Shown: positions 49,004 through 61,011, numbered from the stretch's first letter. The stretch is DNA of 64,000 nucleotides from Sipunculus nudus (GCA_026874595.1 CM049316.1:53331676-53395675); one strand, 5' to 3'. A program made the numbers and translations. The notes: a model not told the origin generated them from the sequence alone.

Positions 49004-49301
49004 GTCAGCTTTTGGTCAGGATACATTCTCACTCAGCTTGTTGCTATCGCCAACCAAAAAAGTTACCATGACGTTCACATTGGTTACATAAAGCTCTGGC
49101 CTTGTTGGAAACAGCATTTCTGACTGATGTAGCCTGCCTTCCTTGGTCGTAAAAGATAATAGCGAGTCTTGTTTTTAGCTTGAGAGGAGAGAAAATAAAA
49201 CATGTAGCAAGAAGTGATGAGTAATTTCCTGGTTGTATTAACTGCCTGTGATGATAGAACTTCCTATTTATCAATCTTCTTATCTTTTATATCACTAACA
49301 G

Positions 49302-49460
49302 ACGCAGGCTGTACCTCATTATTCTTCTTGCTGTGTTCTTATCACTGGAAGGGGTTGGCCTCCATTTACTACAAAATGGACAGAAGGCCCATGGAACCAA
49401 ACAGACTTGTATTTATACCAACTGCTTACATTCAGCGGACACCATTTTTTCACCTCCCTG
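49302..49460 (+). CDS. Possible exon: type II membrane anchor with Cys-x4-Cys, M13 peptidase-like start
   Basis: A long pyrimidine-rich tract and CACTAACAG give a strong acceptor at 49301. The frame starting at 49303 is open to TGA at about 49532. The peptide begins Arg-Arg, then has a hydrophobic stretch (LYLIILLAVFLSL), a short polar linker, then TCIYTNCLHSADTIF. A basic start, a single membrane segment and C-x4-C-x2-Ser-Ala match the N-terminal region of neprilysin-type M13 metallopeptidases, which are type II membrane proteins. The conserved continuation of that family is not seen downstream. Donor-like GT dinucleotides are at 49460 and 49462. The exon call is moderate and the family call weak. 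Confidence 0.33.
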
Positions 49461-49539
49461 TGTACATCCTAGACCTCAGTTAGCTTCTGTCGTGGAAGTT
49501 ACCCTCTATGAAGGAGCCTGTATGCTCAGTTGATATGGT

Positions 49540-51725
49540 TTTTAATATCTTTTATATCTTTCCCATAAGGATGTTTTTTTTCTGTTGAAGGTGTGTAAGG
49601 TTAAGGTGTCTATCATTGCTTCCAAGAAATCTCACAGAATCTTTTAGTAATGACATTTCTCAATATGTGATCTCTCCACGGAGACATTGCTATGACACCT
49701 GTCAATCAAAATGACATTTACAATTACACAGAGGGGACATCAGAATTTTGTTCAATGTTCAGAAATGAAGTGTTTTCCAGGAGAGCATGGAAGTGCTGAT
49801 AAGGGATTTATTATTTATGGTTGTGCAAATAAGCAAAGACGTTTATTAAGTTTTGTCAAATTTATTGATATTAATCACATATTGAATATTGTCACAAAGT
49901 TTAATCATTAATGATAACTGGTAAATCCCGTTATCAATGCTTTATTTATTGATACAGTTGGAATGACATATAATAAATCAGACAATCTGTCATGAAGTAT
50001 GATAAAATATCAATTGAGATCTTACAATTACATTGAAGTCAACACAAGATACATTTCTACTTTCCTTCATTAATAGACAGTAGATAAATATAACCATTGG
50101 AAGAGATTCAGGATTGCCAGTGGACCAATATGTTTCAAGTAGAGTACTCGTTTTCATTTTCATAGGTTAAAAGTAACCTAACTTTGACCTGTATTATAAT
50201 GTATAAATGAGTTGATGTGTTTCGGTGGAGACAGAGAGCTATTTTACCAACACGTCCTTGAAGGAGAGCAGGCTTTGTGCAAGTAAGCCAGCTTTTATTA
50301 AAATTTATGGAAATCAATCTCTGAGATCATGGTTCATGGGAAGAACAAGGACTTGTCAGGAACATGTTTTTCAGTTGCTCAAGAGGATTGCTTATTTTCA
50401 GCAAAACAACTATTCATGAACATTGTTCATTGTTTGAAGAAGTCTTATTTGAACTTTTTTTTTTATGAAAGAACTCAGGCAGAATATTGGTTAAAGTAAT
50501 GATCCAATAAACCAGAGAGAAATAATGAATTTTGCCAACAAATCTTTAAGTACAGAGCTGTCTGACAAAGCATGTTTAATGATGATTTTTGGGGAGGCTG
50601 CTGTAATAAAATCCAAAGTCATTAATGATGATTATTACAGATCTTGTTCATGTAGGAGTATATGCAGCCAGGGAGTGTAGATAATTTGAAGAGCATTGGA
50701 TGTTAAATATAGCTTATAAAGGAGGCTAGGCAGGTGTGTAACCCTGATCATTATGGGAACAGTAAACCATTTCCAACCCACAAACCTGCTGGCCTCCGGC
50801 TTACTTCTTTGGCAGTGTTTTCACTTTGTAGGTTTTCTTGGCCATATTGGTACACCTGAACTGTTCGCTACCAAATTTTGAGCGATGGACTCGAAGCCAT
50901 CCAGTTTACTTGTAATACTGCCTGTCAAAAAAGCTTACTTTGTGATTTCCTTCTGTTGTTTGGCACAAACCACAAACCAGACACATGTCTATATAGGTTG
51001 TTTGTAATATCCCTATGTCGAGCTGCTCTGGACTGAGAAAGAAATCTGTCCCAAGATGGCACTCCTACGATTATCATTCCCTCGATGGAGTGTTTATATC
51101 TAGAAGAATGACACACAAGTTGTTTAGTGCATTCTGTATCTCCACCTCATGTGGGGAGTGGACTTGGTGCACTGCTACACATAATGTCTATTTTGTAATA
51201 TATTTTTCTGTGTTATGTTTCTCCTGGGCCTTTTTATGTATGACTTACGATGGTGTAACAAAGTTAGATCCAGCAATTTAAGTCCCTTTCTGTTCTTTCC
51301 AAGTACCAGTTCAGGAACTTGAAATTGCTTCTCCTTTAGAGTAAAAAGTGAAAGGTTTGAATCTGATTGTATGACAGAAATTGAATTGATTTTGCAATTT
51401 TTATTCTCCAGTCACTTTTAATGCCCTGGAATATTTGAGATTTGTAAAATATTCATTAGCTAGAATAGTTTTTACTTGGATACCCATGCAGAGACAGGTG
51501 AAATCTACTACCAAGCTTTAAACTAAACCAGTATGAAGATTACTTTTTAAGATTTGATAAAAAAAGTTTTTTAACCAGTAAAACCAATAAGGTTACACAC
51601 CAATATCATATACTGGTAGTAACAATCAATATAAATTCCCTCAGGACTGTATGAATACATCTTCTTCAAATCTAGCTGAGCAACAATTACTAAGTCATCA
51701 CAATGTCATCTGAAGACATTTTAAA
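49540..51725. other. AT-rich spacer, no gene supported
   Basis: Open frames at 49711-49911, 50225-50419 and 51015-51281 have no recognisable domain or paired splice borders. No repeat array is seen. Confidence 0.4.
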
Positions 51726-51730
51726 TTTTT

Positions 51731-51932
51731 TTTACCTCAGCTGACTTTCAGTTATGATGAGCTTATATAGCTATCACTGTTTATCAGTTGTCCTTACATC
51801 CAGTTGTCACAGCACCATATATTAAATTGTAACTGTTGGACGTAGAAACTTCTTGCTGTACATCAAGTATCATGTAATATCATGGCTATTTACACATCAG
51901 TCAGCTGAGCATCATTACCCATGAGTTACATA
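51731..51932 (-). mobile_element. Minimal family C copy (about 200 bp)
   Basis: The left edge TTTTTTTACCTCAGCTGACT is the family C 3' end inverted. The right edge TCAGCTGAGCATCATTACCC then ATGAGTTAC is the 5' end inverted. Almost no interior remains, so this is either a strongly deleted copy or a minimal derivative. A short (CA)n(TA)n tract follows at 51936-51955. Confidence 0.5.
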
Positions 51933-52812
51933 TACACACACACACATATATATAATCACCATATTAATAAATATATGAGTGCCCCACTTGAAAACTTGGC
52001 CACTTTAAAATATTTATGTGAGCTGTCACTAAAGACATCTGAATTTGTTGGCATAACCTAGGTCACCGATTTCTCTCTTCTGTGAGGTGTTGGTAAGAAC
52101 CTGCATGTTCATTATTACTACGAAAAGTAAATACATGAAGCTGATTTCTATCATAACTTACAATAACAAAGTGGTCATTAAATTAGATTCCTCCTGGTGT
52201 TTACCAATTATGTTCTTAAGTTGATTATTCATTTGTGTGAGAAAGATTTGGTAAAATTGATGTCTTAATTAATACAAGTCCAGTTATTAGTTCAATATCA
52301 ACAGAAGGTGACATCAGCTGTTTGTCAGTTTGATTAATAAGTGTTAGCTGTAATAAAGTTGATAATCATATTTGCAGTGTGTTAATTACTTGTAATGATG
52401 CTGTGAAATGATATGTAAAATCAACACCAAAAGCTGCTGATTGATCCACCGTCCATCGCCAGGCATATTGCATGGCTATCCCTTAAATAAATTAATAACT
52501 TTAGGCCTGTTAATTTAACTTTCCACAAAACCACATTGTATTGCTTTATTTATCAAACGAATATTCTGAAGACTTTGTGTGATTATATAACTATTATCAA
52601 ACTTAATATGGAATTGATTTTCAGTCAAATAATTTAAAGGAAATCATGCCAATTTATTCAAGTTTCTCATTAGAATGTTTTCTGAGTCGTGTCCATTTTC
52701 TGTTGACATTTTAGGCTCTGCTCCTATTTTGACATTTTAACAGTAGAAAATGATGTGAACTTAACTTTATTTTCACTGACAGTACCTGAAAATATAAGAT
52801 GTTTCTTTTTTA

Positions 52813-54663
52813 GCTCCACGGACTGAAAGTCAACTGAGGCATAGGAATGGCACTTTGTCCGTCATCCGTCTGGCCGTCCTGCTGCCCTTTAGCAGGACTA
52901 AAAATGTAACTGCTCAACCTGGAAACTTGTAACTGAATATCCAGGTAGAGTAATAGAAAAAAACTCCTTGGATAGTTTAACTAAGTTCACTGCCAATAAT
53001 ATCCTTGGAGCTATGATGCTTGTAAATACCCCCCAGAATAATTGTATCCGCCAAAACAGAGTTTTGCGGATACTATGTTTTCAGCCCGCCGCCACCGCTG
53101 CCGCCGCCACGTAGGTGTCCAGAGAACTCCTCCGTAACCGCTGGGCGGAATTTTACGAAACCCGGGATTATGTTCGGGTCACATATGAACTGCTGGGCAC
53201 CAATTTTGTTTTGACCTCTGACCTTTCCTCTGCGCTCTGCGTCCGTTTGTGCGTCTGTTTCCACACATAAACCCACATATCTCTTGAACCGTTTGACCGA
53301 TCAGGAATATTTTTTTGCACAAATGTAGCCCTTGGAGAGCTTTATAACATACACAAAAAATGGTGGCGCCTCCTGCAACCATGTTTGCACAGTGTCCATC
53401 TGTTCGTCTGCCTTGGGGTAAAATCACTCATATCTCTGCAGTGGTTTGACTAATTCACCTGAAATTCGGCATGCGTATACATCCTGGATAGCTTTTCTGA
53501 TTTTATGACAGGTGGCTCCACCTACATTCACGTTTACGCTGCAGACATCCAAGCTCATATCTCAGAAACCATTTGACCGATTGGGCCAAAATTTTGCATG
53601 TGTATAGATCTCACATAGCTCTTTATCATACGCAAAACTGGTGGCGCCACCTGCAGCCATTTTTGCACAGCTCCTGTCTATTTGTCTGCCATGGGATAAA
53701 ATCACTCATATCTCGGCAGTGGTTTGACATATCTGCCTAACATTTTGCAGGTTTATACATCCCCAACAGCTCTCTTGATTTTATGATAGGTGGCGCCACC
53801 TACATTCTAGTTTATGCAGCAGATATCCAAGCTCATATCTTGGGAACCGTTTGACTGATTGGGCCAAATTTTTGCATGTGTATAGTTCTCACATAGCTCT
53901 TTATCATACGCAAAACTGGTGGCGCCACCTGCAACCATTTTTGCACAGCGTCCATCTGTTTGTCTGCCAAGGGCAAAAATCACTCATATACATGTAGTGG
54001 TTTGACTTATCTGCCTTAAATTTTGCATATGTATACAGCTTGGACGGTTTTCTGGATTTTGTGGTAGGTGGCGCAACCTACATACACAATTTGGCTGCAG
54101 ACATCCATGCTAATATGCAACACTTCACTCTATTTCCCCTTGCCACTCAATCCATGCCTCACTTCACCTGTTCCACTCTGATTTAGGCGGATACACGTAG
54201 TCGCTTGTCCACTACCCGTATTCTATTTAAAAATTTGATACAAAACTGTCTTGATAATAAATGCATGGATTGCCATGAATCTTGCCTTGAATATTGACTA
54301 TGACTAGTTTTGTCGGTTCCCAAAAACTGGTGGTGACACCTGTATTTGATCTAACTTTTACAATTTTTTTTTGTTTTTATGTTTTTGAGACAACAGTTAT
54401 GTCAGTTTCTCAGCTGTGGTTTAATCCAGTGTCCTGAACCCAGTATGTTTATTGATTATGATTGGTTTGCTCAGTTCCAGAATACTAGTGGTGCCATCTA
54501 TTTGTTTTTTCTATTTTTGATGCATTTTTTTCCTTTATTTTTAAACTGCTAAATTATATTGATACTATATGATTTGCAACTGTGGTTTTCTTGACTTGTA
54601 TATGGCCCACCCCTAATCACCAGATTAGGTCTCTGAGCAATATGTCCCTTGGACCATTAGTTT
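52813..54663 (-). mobile_element. Family C copy interrupted by a family A element
   Basis: The left edge TTTTTAGCTCCACGGACTGA then AAGTCAACTGAGG is a family C 3' end with the inner GACT/AGTC stem. It is followed by 'ccgtcatccgtctggccgtc'. Host sequence reads up to CCCCAGAATA at 53040 and resumes with TTTAAAAATTTGATAC at 54226. The right edge near 54640-54663 (GAGCAATATGTCCCTTGGAC) is a degraded 5' end. Confidence 0.6.
53041..54225 (-). mobile_element. Family A element, copy 2, nested in family C
   Basis: It begins ATTGTATCCGCCAAAACAG with the TATCCGC/GCGGATA hairpin (53044-53071), then a GCC-rich tract, then 278-bp units (GTGGCGCC at 53363, 53641 and 53919). It ends after TTAGGCGGATACACG, which restores an inverted copy of the hairpin arm, and a small GTAGT/ACTAC hairpin to 54225. 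Unlike copy 1 it keeps both ends. Neighbouring family C repeats show the unoccupied target as AGAATA-TTTAAAA. Confidence 0.75.
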
Positions 54664-54785
54664 AAAAGGTCTGTATACAGCTATGAAGAGGTCATGAAAT
54701 ATTAATATGAAGTGTACATGATGGAGACAGAAGGCTTAGTATTAAAAGATCTTTCACATTATTCAAAATCTTCACACCAGTGATT

Positions 54786-56290
54786 TTTAGCTGAGCTGAC
54801 TGTAAGTCATCTGAGCTATAGTGATCACTCTTTGTCTGTCTGTTCGTCGTGCCGTCCGTCTGTCCGTTAACCAGGCACAAATCGTAACCGCTGGACCTAG
54901 AATCTTGTATCTTGACATTCTGAGAGGTCCATGAAAAATATCCTTTGAGCTATGGGGCCCCAAAGTACCCCCAGAATAGTAAAAAATTTCATACAAAAAC
55001 TTCAATATCTCATTAACTACATCACTGATGGTCATGATTTTTGGCATACTTATTGATCATGAGATGTTCAATCAGTTCATGCAGACTGGTGGCGCCACCT
55101 GTATTTTTTTTTATTTTTTTCCCAATATTGAGACCTTTAAAAATATGAACATCTGTTAACAGGGCACAAATCGTAAAGACTGGACCTAGAATCTTTATTC
55201 TTGACACACTGAGAGACCTATGAAAAGTCTTCATGGAAACTTGAAATAAGGTGTCTGTTACCCATATCTTTCGAGCTACAGGGCCCCAAAGTACCCCCCA
55301 GAATATTTAAAAATTTCATACAAAAAATTTAATATTTCATGAACTACATCACTGATGGTCATGTTTTTTGGCATACATATTGATCATAAGATTTTTCATC
55401 AGTTTCTGCAGACTGGTGGCCCCACCTGTATTTTTTTATTTTTTACAAATTGTTTTCTTTATTTTTGAGACCTTTTAAAATGTGAACATCTGTTAACAGG
55501 GCACAAATCATAAAGACTGGACCTAGAATCTTCATTCTTGACACAGTGAGAGACCTATGAAAAGTCTCCATGGTAGCCTGAAATAAGGTCTCTGTTACCC
55601 ATATCCTTTGAGCTGTGGGGCTCCAAATTACCCCCCAGAATATTGGAAAATTTGATAAAAAAACTGCAACATCTCAATAACTACAACACTGATGGTCATG
55701 ATTTTTGGCGTACATATTGATCAATAGGTGTTCCATCAGTTCCTGCAGACTGGTGGCGCCATCTGTATTTTTTCAAATTTACAATTTTTTTCCTCTATTT
55801 TTGAGACCTTTAAGTATGTAGTTGTCTGTCAACAGGGTACAAATCGTAACGACTGGACCTAGAATCTTCATTCTTGACACACAGGGAGACCCATGAAAAG
55901 TCTCCATGGAAACCTGAAATTAGGTCTCTGTTACCCATATCCTTTGAGCTATGACCTTCCAAATACAGCTCAGAATAATGGAAAATTTGATACAAAAGCT
56001 GAAGTATCTGAACAACTAATGCAGAGATCACCATGATTCTTTACATGGATATTGACCATTAAGTGTTTTTATTAGTTTCTGCAGACTGGTGGAGCCACCT
56101 GGATTTTTTTTAAAGTTTACGCATTTTTTCTTTATTTTTGAGATATATTAATACAGACACAATCTCAGCCTGTTGGTTAATCTGTTTGATGCTTCAGTTG
56201 AATGGTTATATACTACCATTTAGATCATAAAATTTCCTTTTGTGAATCTCTTCCCAGTCAGCTGAGCGTCATGACCCATGGGTCACTTGT
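54786..56290 (-). mobile_element. Family C copy with about 330-bp tandem units
   Basis: The left edge TTTTTAGCTGAGCTGACTGT then AAGTCATCTGAGCTATAG is the family C hairpin end inverted. It is followed by a TGTC/CCGT tract. The right edge CAGTCAGCTGAGCGTCATGA then CCCATGGGTCACTTGTT is the 5' end inverted and contains the palindrome GACCCATGGGTC or its variant. The open frames inside follow the tandem units. Confidence 0.75.
55084..56110. repeat. Tandem units of 327-337 bp in family C
   Basis: GACTGGTGG starts at 55084, 55411, 55748 and 56084. Each unit has 'aggtgtctgttacccatatc' or a variant, 'ctggacctagaatctt' and a GGTGGCGCCACCTG-like palindrome that decays in some units. Confidence 0.88.
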
Positions 56291-56409
56291 TATAATTGAC
56301 TGTAGACTCAATGGTAGGATTTAAAATTATGAACATCAGTTTGTGAGTCTATTTAGGGTACCACCACAGTTTTCCCCTGTGAAATCACAATCACTTTCTT
56401 TATCCTCAG

Positions 56410-56752
56410 ACAAATCACTTAGATAATGCACATAATAATATTGCACATAAATATATGATGCCCCAAAGACAGCCCAGGAAGTTCCAGGTCACAGTGTCAA
56501 GCAAAGTCAATATCTCAGTTGAGTATGTTTGGAAGCACTCTTGTTCTCCTCTGTGTTTTGACATAGTCGCTTTTAATGGTCCATGTTGGTCCTGTCCTGC
56601 CTGTTGCCTCATGGGATATGTCATCTTGCCCCCAGCATTGGCTGCTTGTGTGACTCTCGACACAGATCGTCTCTCTAAATCACTGATCTATACTCTTGAG
56701 GTGCATCCTAACAGGCCCTGGTTTGAACTGTTCCTTCCGAGGGATGTTTAAA
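56410..56752 (+). CDS. Possible terminal exon, unknown product
   Basis: A good acceptor-like CTTTCTTTATCCTCAG ends at 56409. The frame is then open for about 113 codons to TAA at about 56749-56751. An AATAAA lies at about 56989. The peptide is balanced in composition, has several Cys in a CWSCPACC cluster and ends EVHPNRPWFELFLPRDV. An opposite-strand open frame (56415-56663) overlaps. It starts about 120 bases after a family C end. No family is recognised. Confidence 0.25.
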
Positions 56753-56999
56753 TCGACTGCTGTTCATAACTGGAGTCACAATGACTAGTTATGACTTCCC
56801 GGCCTATCTGGTGTCCCTCACTTGGAAATCTTTATTCTTCAAACGCCAAAATTCACTGACTAGAAATTTATTACTTGATAAGAGGGTCTTGCTGAAAAGC
56901 AGGAAATTTTCACTTTATCCACAATATAAAATCTCAGATTTTTTTGGAGATTTTCATGAATTGAATAGGTCTAGATTGTTGTTCTTGAAATAAACTGCT

Positions 57000-59900
57000 T
57001 GTGCCAAATGGGATTTTTTACATTGGCATAATAATTGTATAAGTCAATGTAATAACATGATTTCTGTTAATCCTTATGAGTTTGAGATAATGCTCAATGA
57101 GTGAGCCCTAGTGCCATGGCATTTTTTATTCACTGCTTATATTGATGCAGATGCCATATTAACAATTTTCAACAATTGTATAAATATAAAAATGGATTAC
57201 AATTTTTCACATTTTACAACAGGCTGTTTTCAGAGACCTATTTTGAATTAAACAGTCTGATAAATTGCTGTTTTGTATTAATTTAGTTCTTATTTTATAC
57301 CTCATTTTGTCTTTAACATATTGGCTAAATATTATCACAAGTGACACCAATTATTTCATAACAGGCTAAATGTAGGAAATCAATGAACTTTTAACTTTAA
57401 TGGTAAATATGCCTAAGCAAATATATATATAAATAAATCAGCCTTAATCATAATTAAAACTTATATTGACAAGTACAGCACTGATGTCTTTTCATTCACA
57501 AATTAACCACATATTATAACCACAAACTAATCAAACTAGCTTTGATGAATAAACCATGGATGCATGCACACATTTCTGTAAGACCATGTTATATCAATTA
57601 AAAATGTGTTTCATAGTTTAATGTAACAGGGTTTTCCTCTCAGTCATAAAAAATACAGGAATTTCTTCTTTCAGTGTAAAATGTAGCAGCCAGAATATTC
57701 TATGAAATATTCTATGAAAAAAAAAACAAATAAAAACACCTACATAGATTAAATATTCCTGAGTCACCCTTTTGATGATTTGTTTGGGTTAACACATATA
57801 AAAGGTATTTTTTTCAGGTCAAGTCTATAAAGAAAAAAGTTATCTATGTGGTACGATTGTGTTATTTTTATTGCTATTGATGGTTATGTTTCATGGGACA
57901 CCACTCTACATCAAACCAAATGGCCCATCAATTTCTGGTTCCAGAGAAGGGGTTTTTATCAGTGGCTTTGTTTCTTCTACATCAAAAATCTACTTTATTT
58001 CCTTTCCCTCTGCAGCACTCAAAATCTAGGGAACAGTTTAGTGTTTTCTTTTACTTTGAACACTCCATATATCAGGTGTTCTTTTTATACAGAGTATATT
58101 TGGCTATGGTTTAAAAACATTGACATCCAGAATGACTATAAATGTTCCCCCCAGAAAGGACCTAGTACCTAGACCTTAAATGGTCCATTTTGGGTAAAAT
58201 CATACAAAATCTTAAATATCTCAAGAAAGATTCTATGGATTTGGTCCAAAGTCAGGTTGATGAAGATCTTGGATAGCTTTGTCTTACATGAAAGGCTTAT
58301 GGTGCCATTATTATGCTTTTTCTGGTTATGTGCCTTTTGATACCTCCATCATTGCCACAAGTTATCTGAAAGGTTGTAAAAAGAGTCCAAAAACCAGTGA
58401 CCACAAACCTGTCAAATTTTGAAAGCCATAACTTTTTAAGTACTGCATCTTATTTCTTTTCATTTGACACAAATTGTTTCTCCCAAGATCTTAGGCATAT
58501 TTGAAAACTGATGATATTGAAATCGATTTTCTCGGTGAAAGTCTCTGGAAACAGGATTTTTGTGAATTTTTCCATTAGATTTGATACTCCCAAGTTGTTG
58601 GGAGTAATTGTTTAAATATTTGTGACCTTGACCCTGGTGGCTTTGGCCTTGTAAAGTGTCAATACATGCTTCAGGGCAAGGGAGCCTATTTAAGAAGGGG
58701 TATGTTCAGTCTCTGGAGGCCTTCTCATCAAGAACAATTTTAGTTTAAAAACACTGACGTGTCTGAGGCCTTTCAATTAAGAATTAACTCAGTTGTAAAC
58801 ACTCGTGGTCAGATATCTTTGGTATCAGGTAAACTTTGATCACCCTTGGTTTGTTGAAACCATTACCACTACAGTTAAATAGATAGAATAGGAAAACTAG
58901 TTAGTGTTATGTCACTGTTAACTGTGTTACCTGAGCAAGAGTAATCAATTATTTGAATTGACTTGAAATGGTCAGTGTGGATGGAGGCTGAGGGAATTGT
59001 TTTACTGATTTACTGCTTCATTCAAGATCATTAACAGTTATCTAAACAGAAATAAAACATACGAGACAGAACTTAGATTTCAAGATTAATAAGTCTGTGT
59101 TTTCTTACTTCAAATTGCTGAGTTTAGTAAATAACAGCTGTTGAAAATAACCTTGAGGACAGACCCCCAGTTTGTTTGACAATTAGCTTTGTCTAATATA
59201 ATTGCGATTCCTAATTAAACTAGCAATTTCATTGCAGCTTTTAATTGTAATAAGTTGCTCCCTTCACAGTGACATGACTACCTGTGATTGAAACTGCTTC
59301 ATAAATAAGGGGCCAGTTATTTAGAAAATCCTCAAACATTGTCTAGGTACACCTATACCCAATAACAGTAGCATGTAGGTGCATCTTCCATATTGCTTGA
59401 TCGAGTTTTATCATTATTTTTTAAATTAAAATACTTCAAACTTATGAAATTAAAAGCATTACATTAGTTTAATCACTTTTTTATTAGTGATCATTTTTTT
59501 TCTGCAATCTTGCTGATGTTTTTTAAAATCACTGGATTTATATAAATATGTCAAGACCCAGATCACGATCTGGAAGGATCTTAGATCTGATCTCGCAATC
59601 AGGGCTAGACAGATCAAAGATCTGTCCAACCGAGATTACAATCCTGAACTTGACCATGCAGCCCAAATTGTGATCCATGCTTTTACTATCACAGGAGTGA
59701 AACATTGGATGTTTTACCAACTCATTTAGTATTGCATGGTACAATTTCCCTATAATAAATACAATTATACTACACATAGGCAGTTAGGAGTAGTTGGTTG
59801 GCACAAATCTGTTCAGTCTTGAAAATGATGGTTGCACCAGTGCTTGAAGTGTGCTCCATCAACACACTTTTCCCCTTTGGAAGTCTACAATGGCAACAAT

Positions 59901-60715
59901 AAACAATATGGATCCCTGTACGTGTTTCTCTGCTAAAATTTTGTTTTAAAAATTAACACTGTGAGTCTTCTTCTTACAAGGTGGATGATAACATACATGT
60001 ATCTCAAGAAAAAGAACTTATTTTTTCTGCATTTTCAATAAGATTTACAGGGCATATATAATAATATATACTTATATACAAAATATCTTCATACCTGAAG
60101 GTTGTATAGAAGTATCACATGCTGTACAATTGTACAAACATTAACTGTGCTATTTTGCTTAGAATTTTACATTTTTCATACTTTTTTTTCAGTAAATTTG
60201 ATACTTTTTTTCAGAATTTTTATACTTTTTACCATTAAATCGAGAGTGGCAGTACTGCATGTGTTACATACATAACTTGTGTATATGCATGTGTGCTGCA
60301 GATTAAATATGTGTGACATGAAAGCATTCATGTCACTGGAGGAGCTTGGTTAATTTGATTGATAAATTAAAATGGTTGAAAAAAACAGTACTGTGTCATC
60401 ATCTATGTTTTCAGGTATAACCATAAGAAAGTGAATCACTGACAGTCTGTTTTGTTGAGGTTTGATCTGGTAATGAAAGTGTTATTATGTTAACACGGAC
60501 ATCCTGAAGCAGTGACCAGCAGAACCAGACAGTTTATTTGACAGCTATATCCCTGTTAAAAGAACAAGCATCGGCCCAAGGCCTTAGTCGGGAACTTCAT
60601 TCTATATAAGTACTCCCAGTATATCACCAATGATATTGTTGAAACAGAATTGAAATTTTCTAATATATCTTGACATGGTTAGAAATGAGATCAGCCGATG
60701 ATTCAGTAAATTGAC
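57000..60715. other. AT-rich sequence, no gene supported
   Basis: Overlapping frames at 57846-58172 are AT-rich translations without a domain. The 58190-58560 stretch has phrases ('atatctcaag', 'cttggatagctttgtc') similar to the interiors of families A and C and may be a decayed element. A GATC-dense stretch is at 59561-59622. Confidence 0.35.
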
Positions 60716-60720
60716 GGTGA

Positions 60721-61011
60721 ATCTCTGGGGGTAATGATGCATCATTTCAAGGCAAGTGGTGCATCATTCCAACACATAGCTTCAAAATCAGTACGGGAGT
60801 CATGCACCTATTTGAGGACCAGATTGAGGAGCAGCCCCAGACCCTCCGTAGGTCACAATGGTTTGACATAAGTGAGGCGCTACAATTACATGGGCGTTTG
60901 CAGGCAGCTGAAGATCACATAAAACTTATCGTCAATTCATCTTTGATGGAAACTGCTTCCCCTTGTTTGCATTCCCTTAGCCCTTTTCTATTACTTTCTT
61001 TGGACTCTTGA
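60721..61011 (+). CDS. Possible terminal exon, weakly Nudix-like
   Basis: The frame is open from a stop at about 60718 to TGA at 61009-61011. The peptide TGVMHLFEDQIEEQPQTLRR, then SQWFDISEALQLHGRLQAAE, is strongly protein-like. Charged residue, x, Trp-Phe, then an Ile/Ser-Glu-Ala helix recalls the region after the catalytic box of diphosphoinositol-phosphate Nudix hydrolases. Candidate acceptors are CCAACACATAG and TTCAAAATCAG just upstream of the ATG at 60802. No Nudix box is present in the window, so an upstream exon would have to lie elsewhere. The family call is speculative. Confidence 0.3.
   Translation: MSGGNDASFQGKWCIIPTHSFKISTGVMHLFEDQIEEQPQTLRRSQWFDISEALQLHGRLQAAEDHIKLIVNSSLMETASPCLHSLSPFLLLSLDS

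Noticed and set aside
49044-49274. Minus-strand 76-codon frame
   Set aside because: No domain, no splice support, and 'gccttccttggtcgtaa' resembles a common invertebrate repeat phrase. I could not confirm it from this window.
57846-58172. 108-codon plus-strand frame
   Set aside because: The peptide is rich in Phe, Tyr, Leu and Ile, as expected from T-rich DNA, and a second overlapping frame is equally open.
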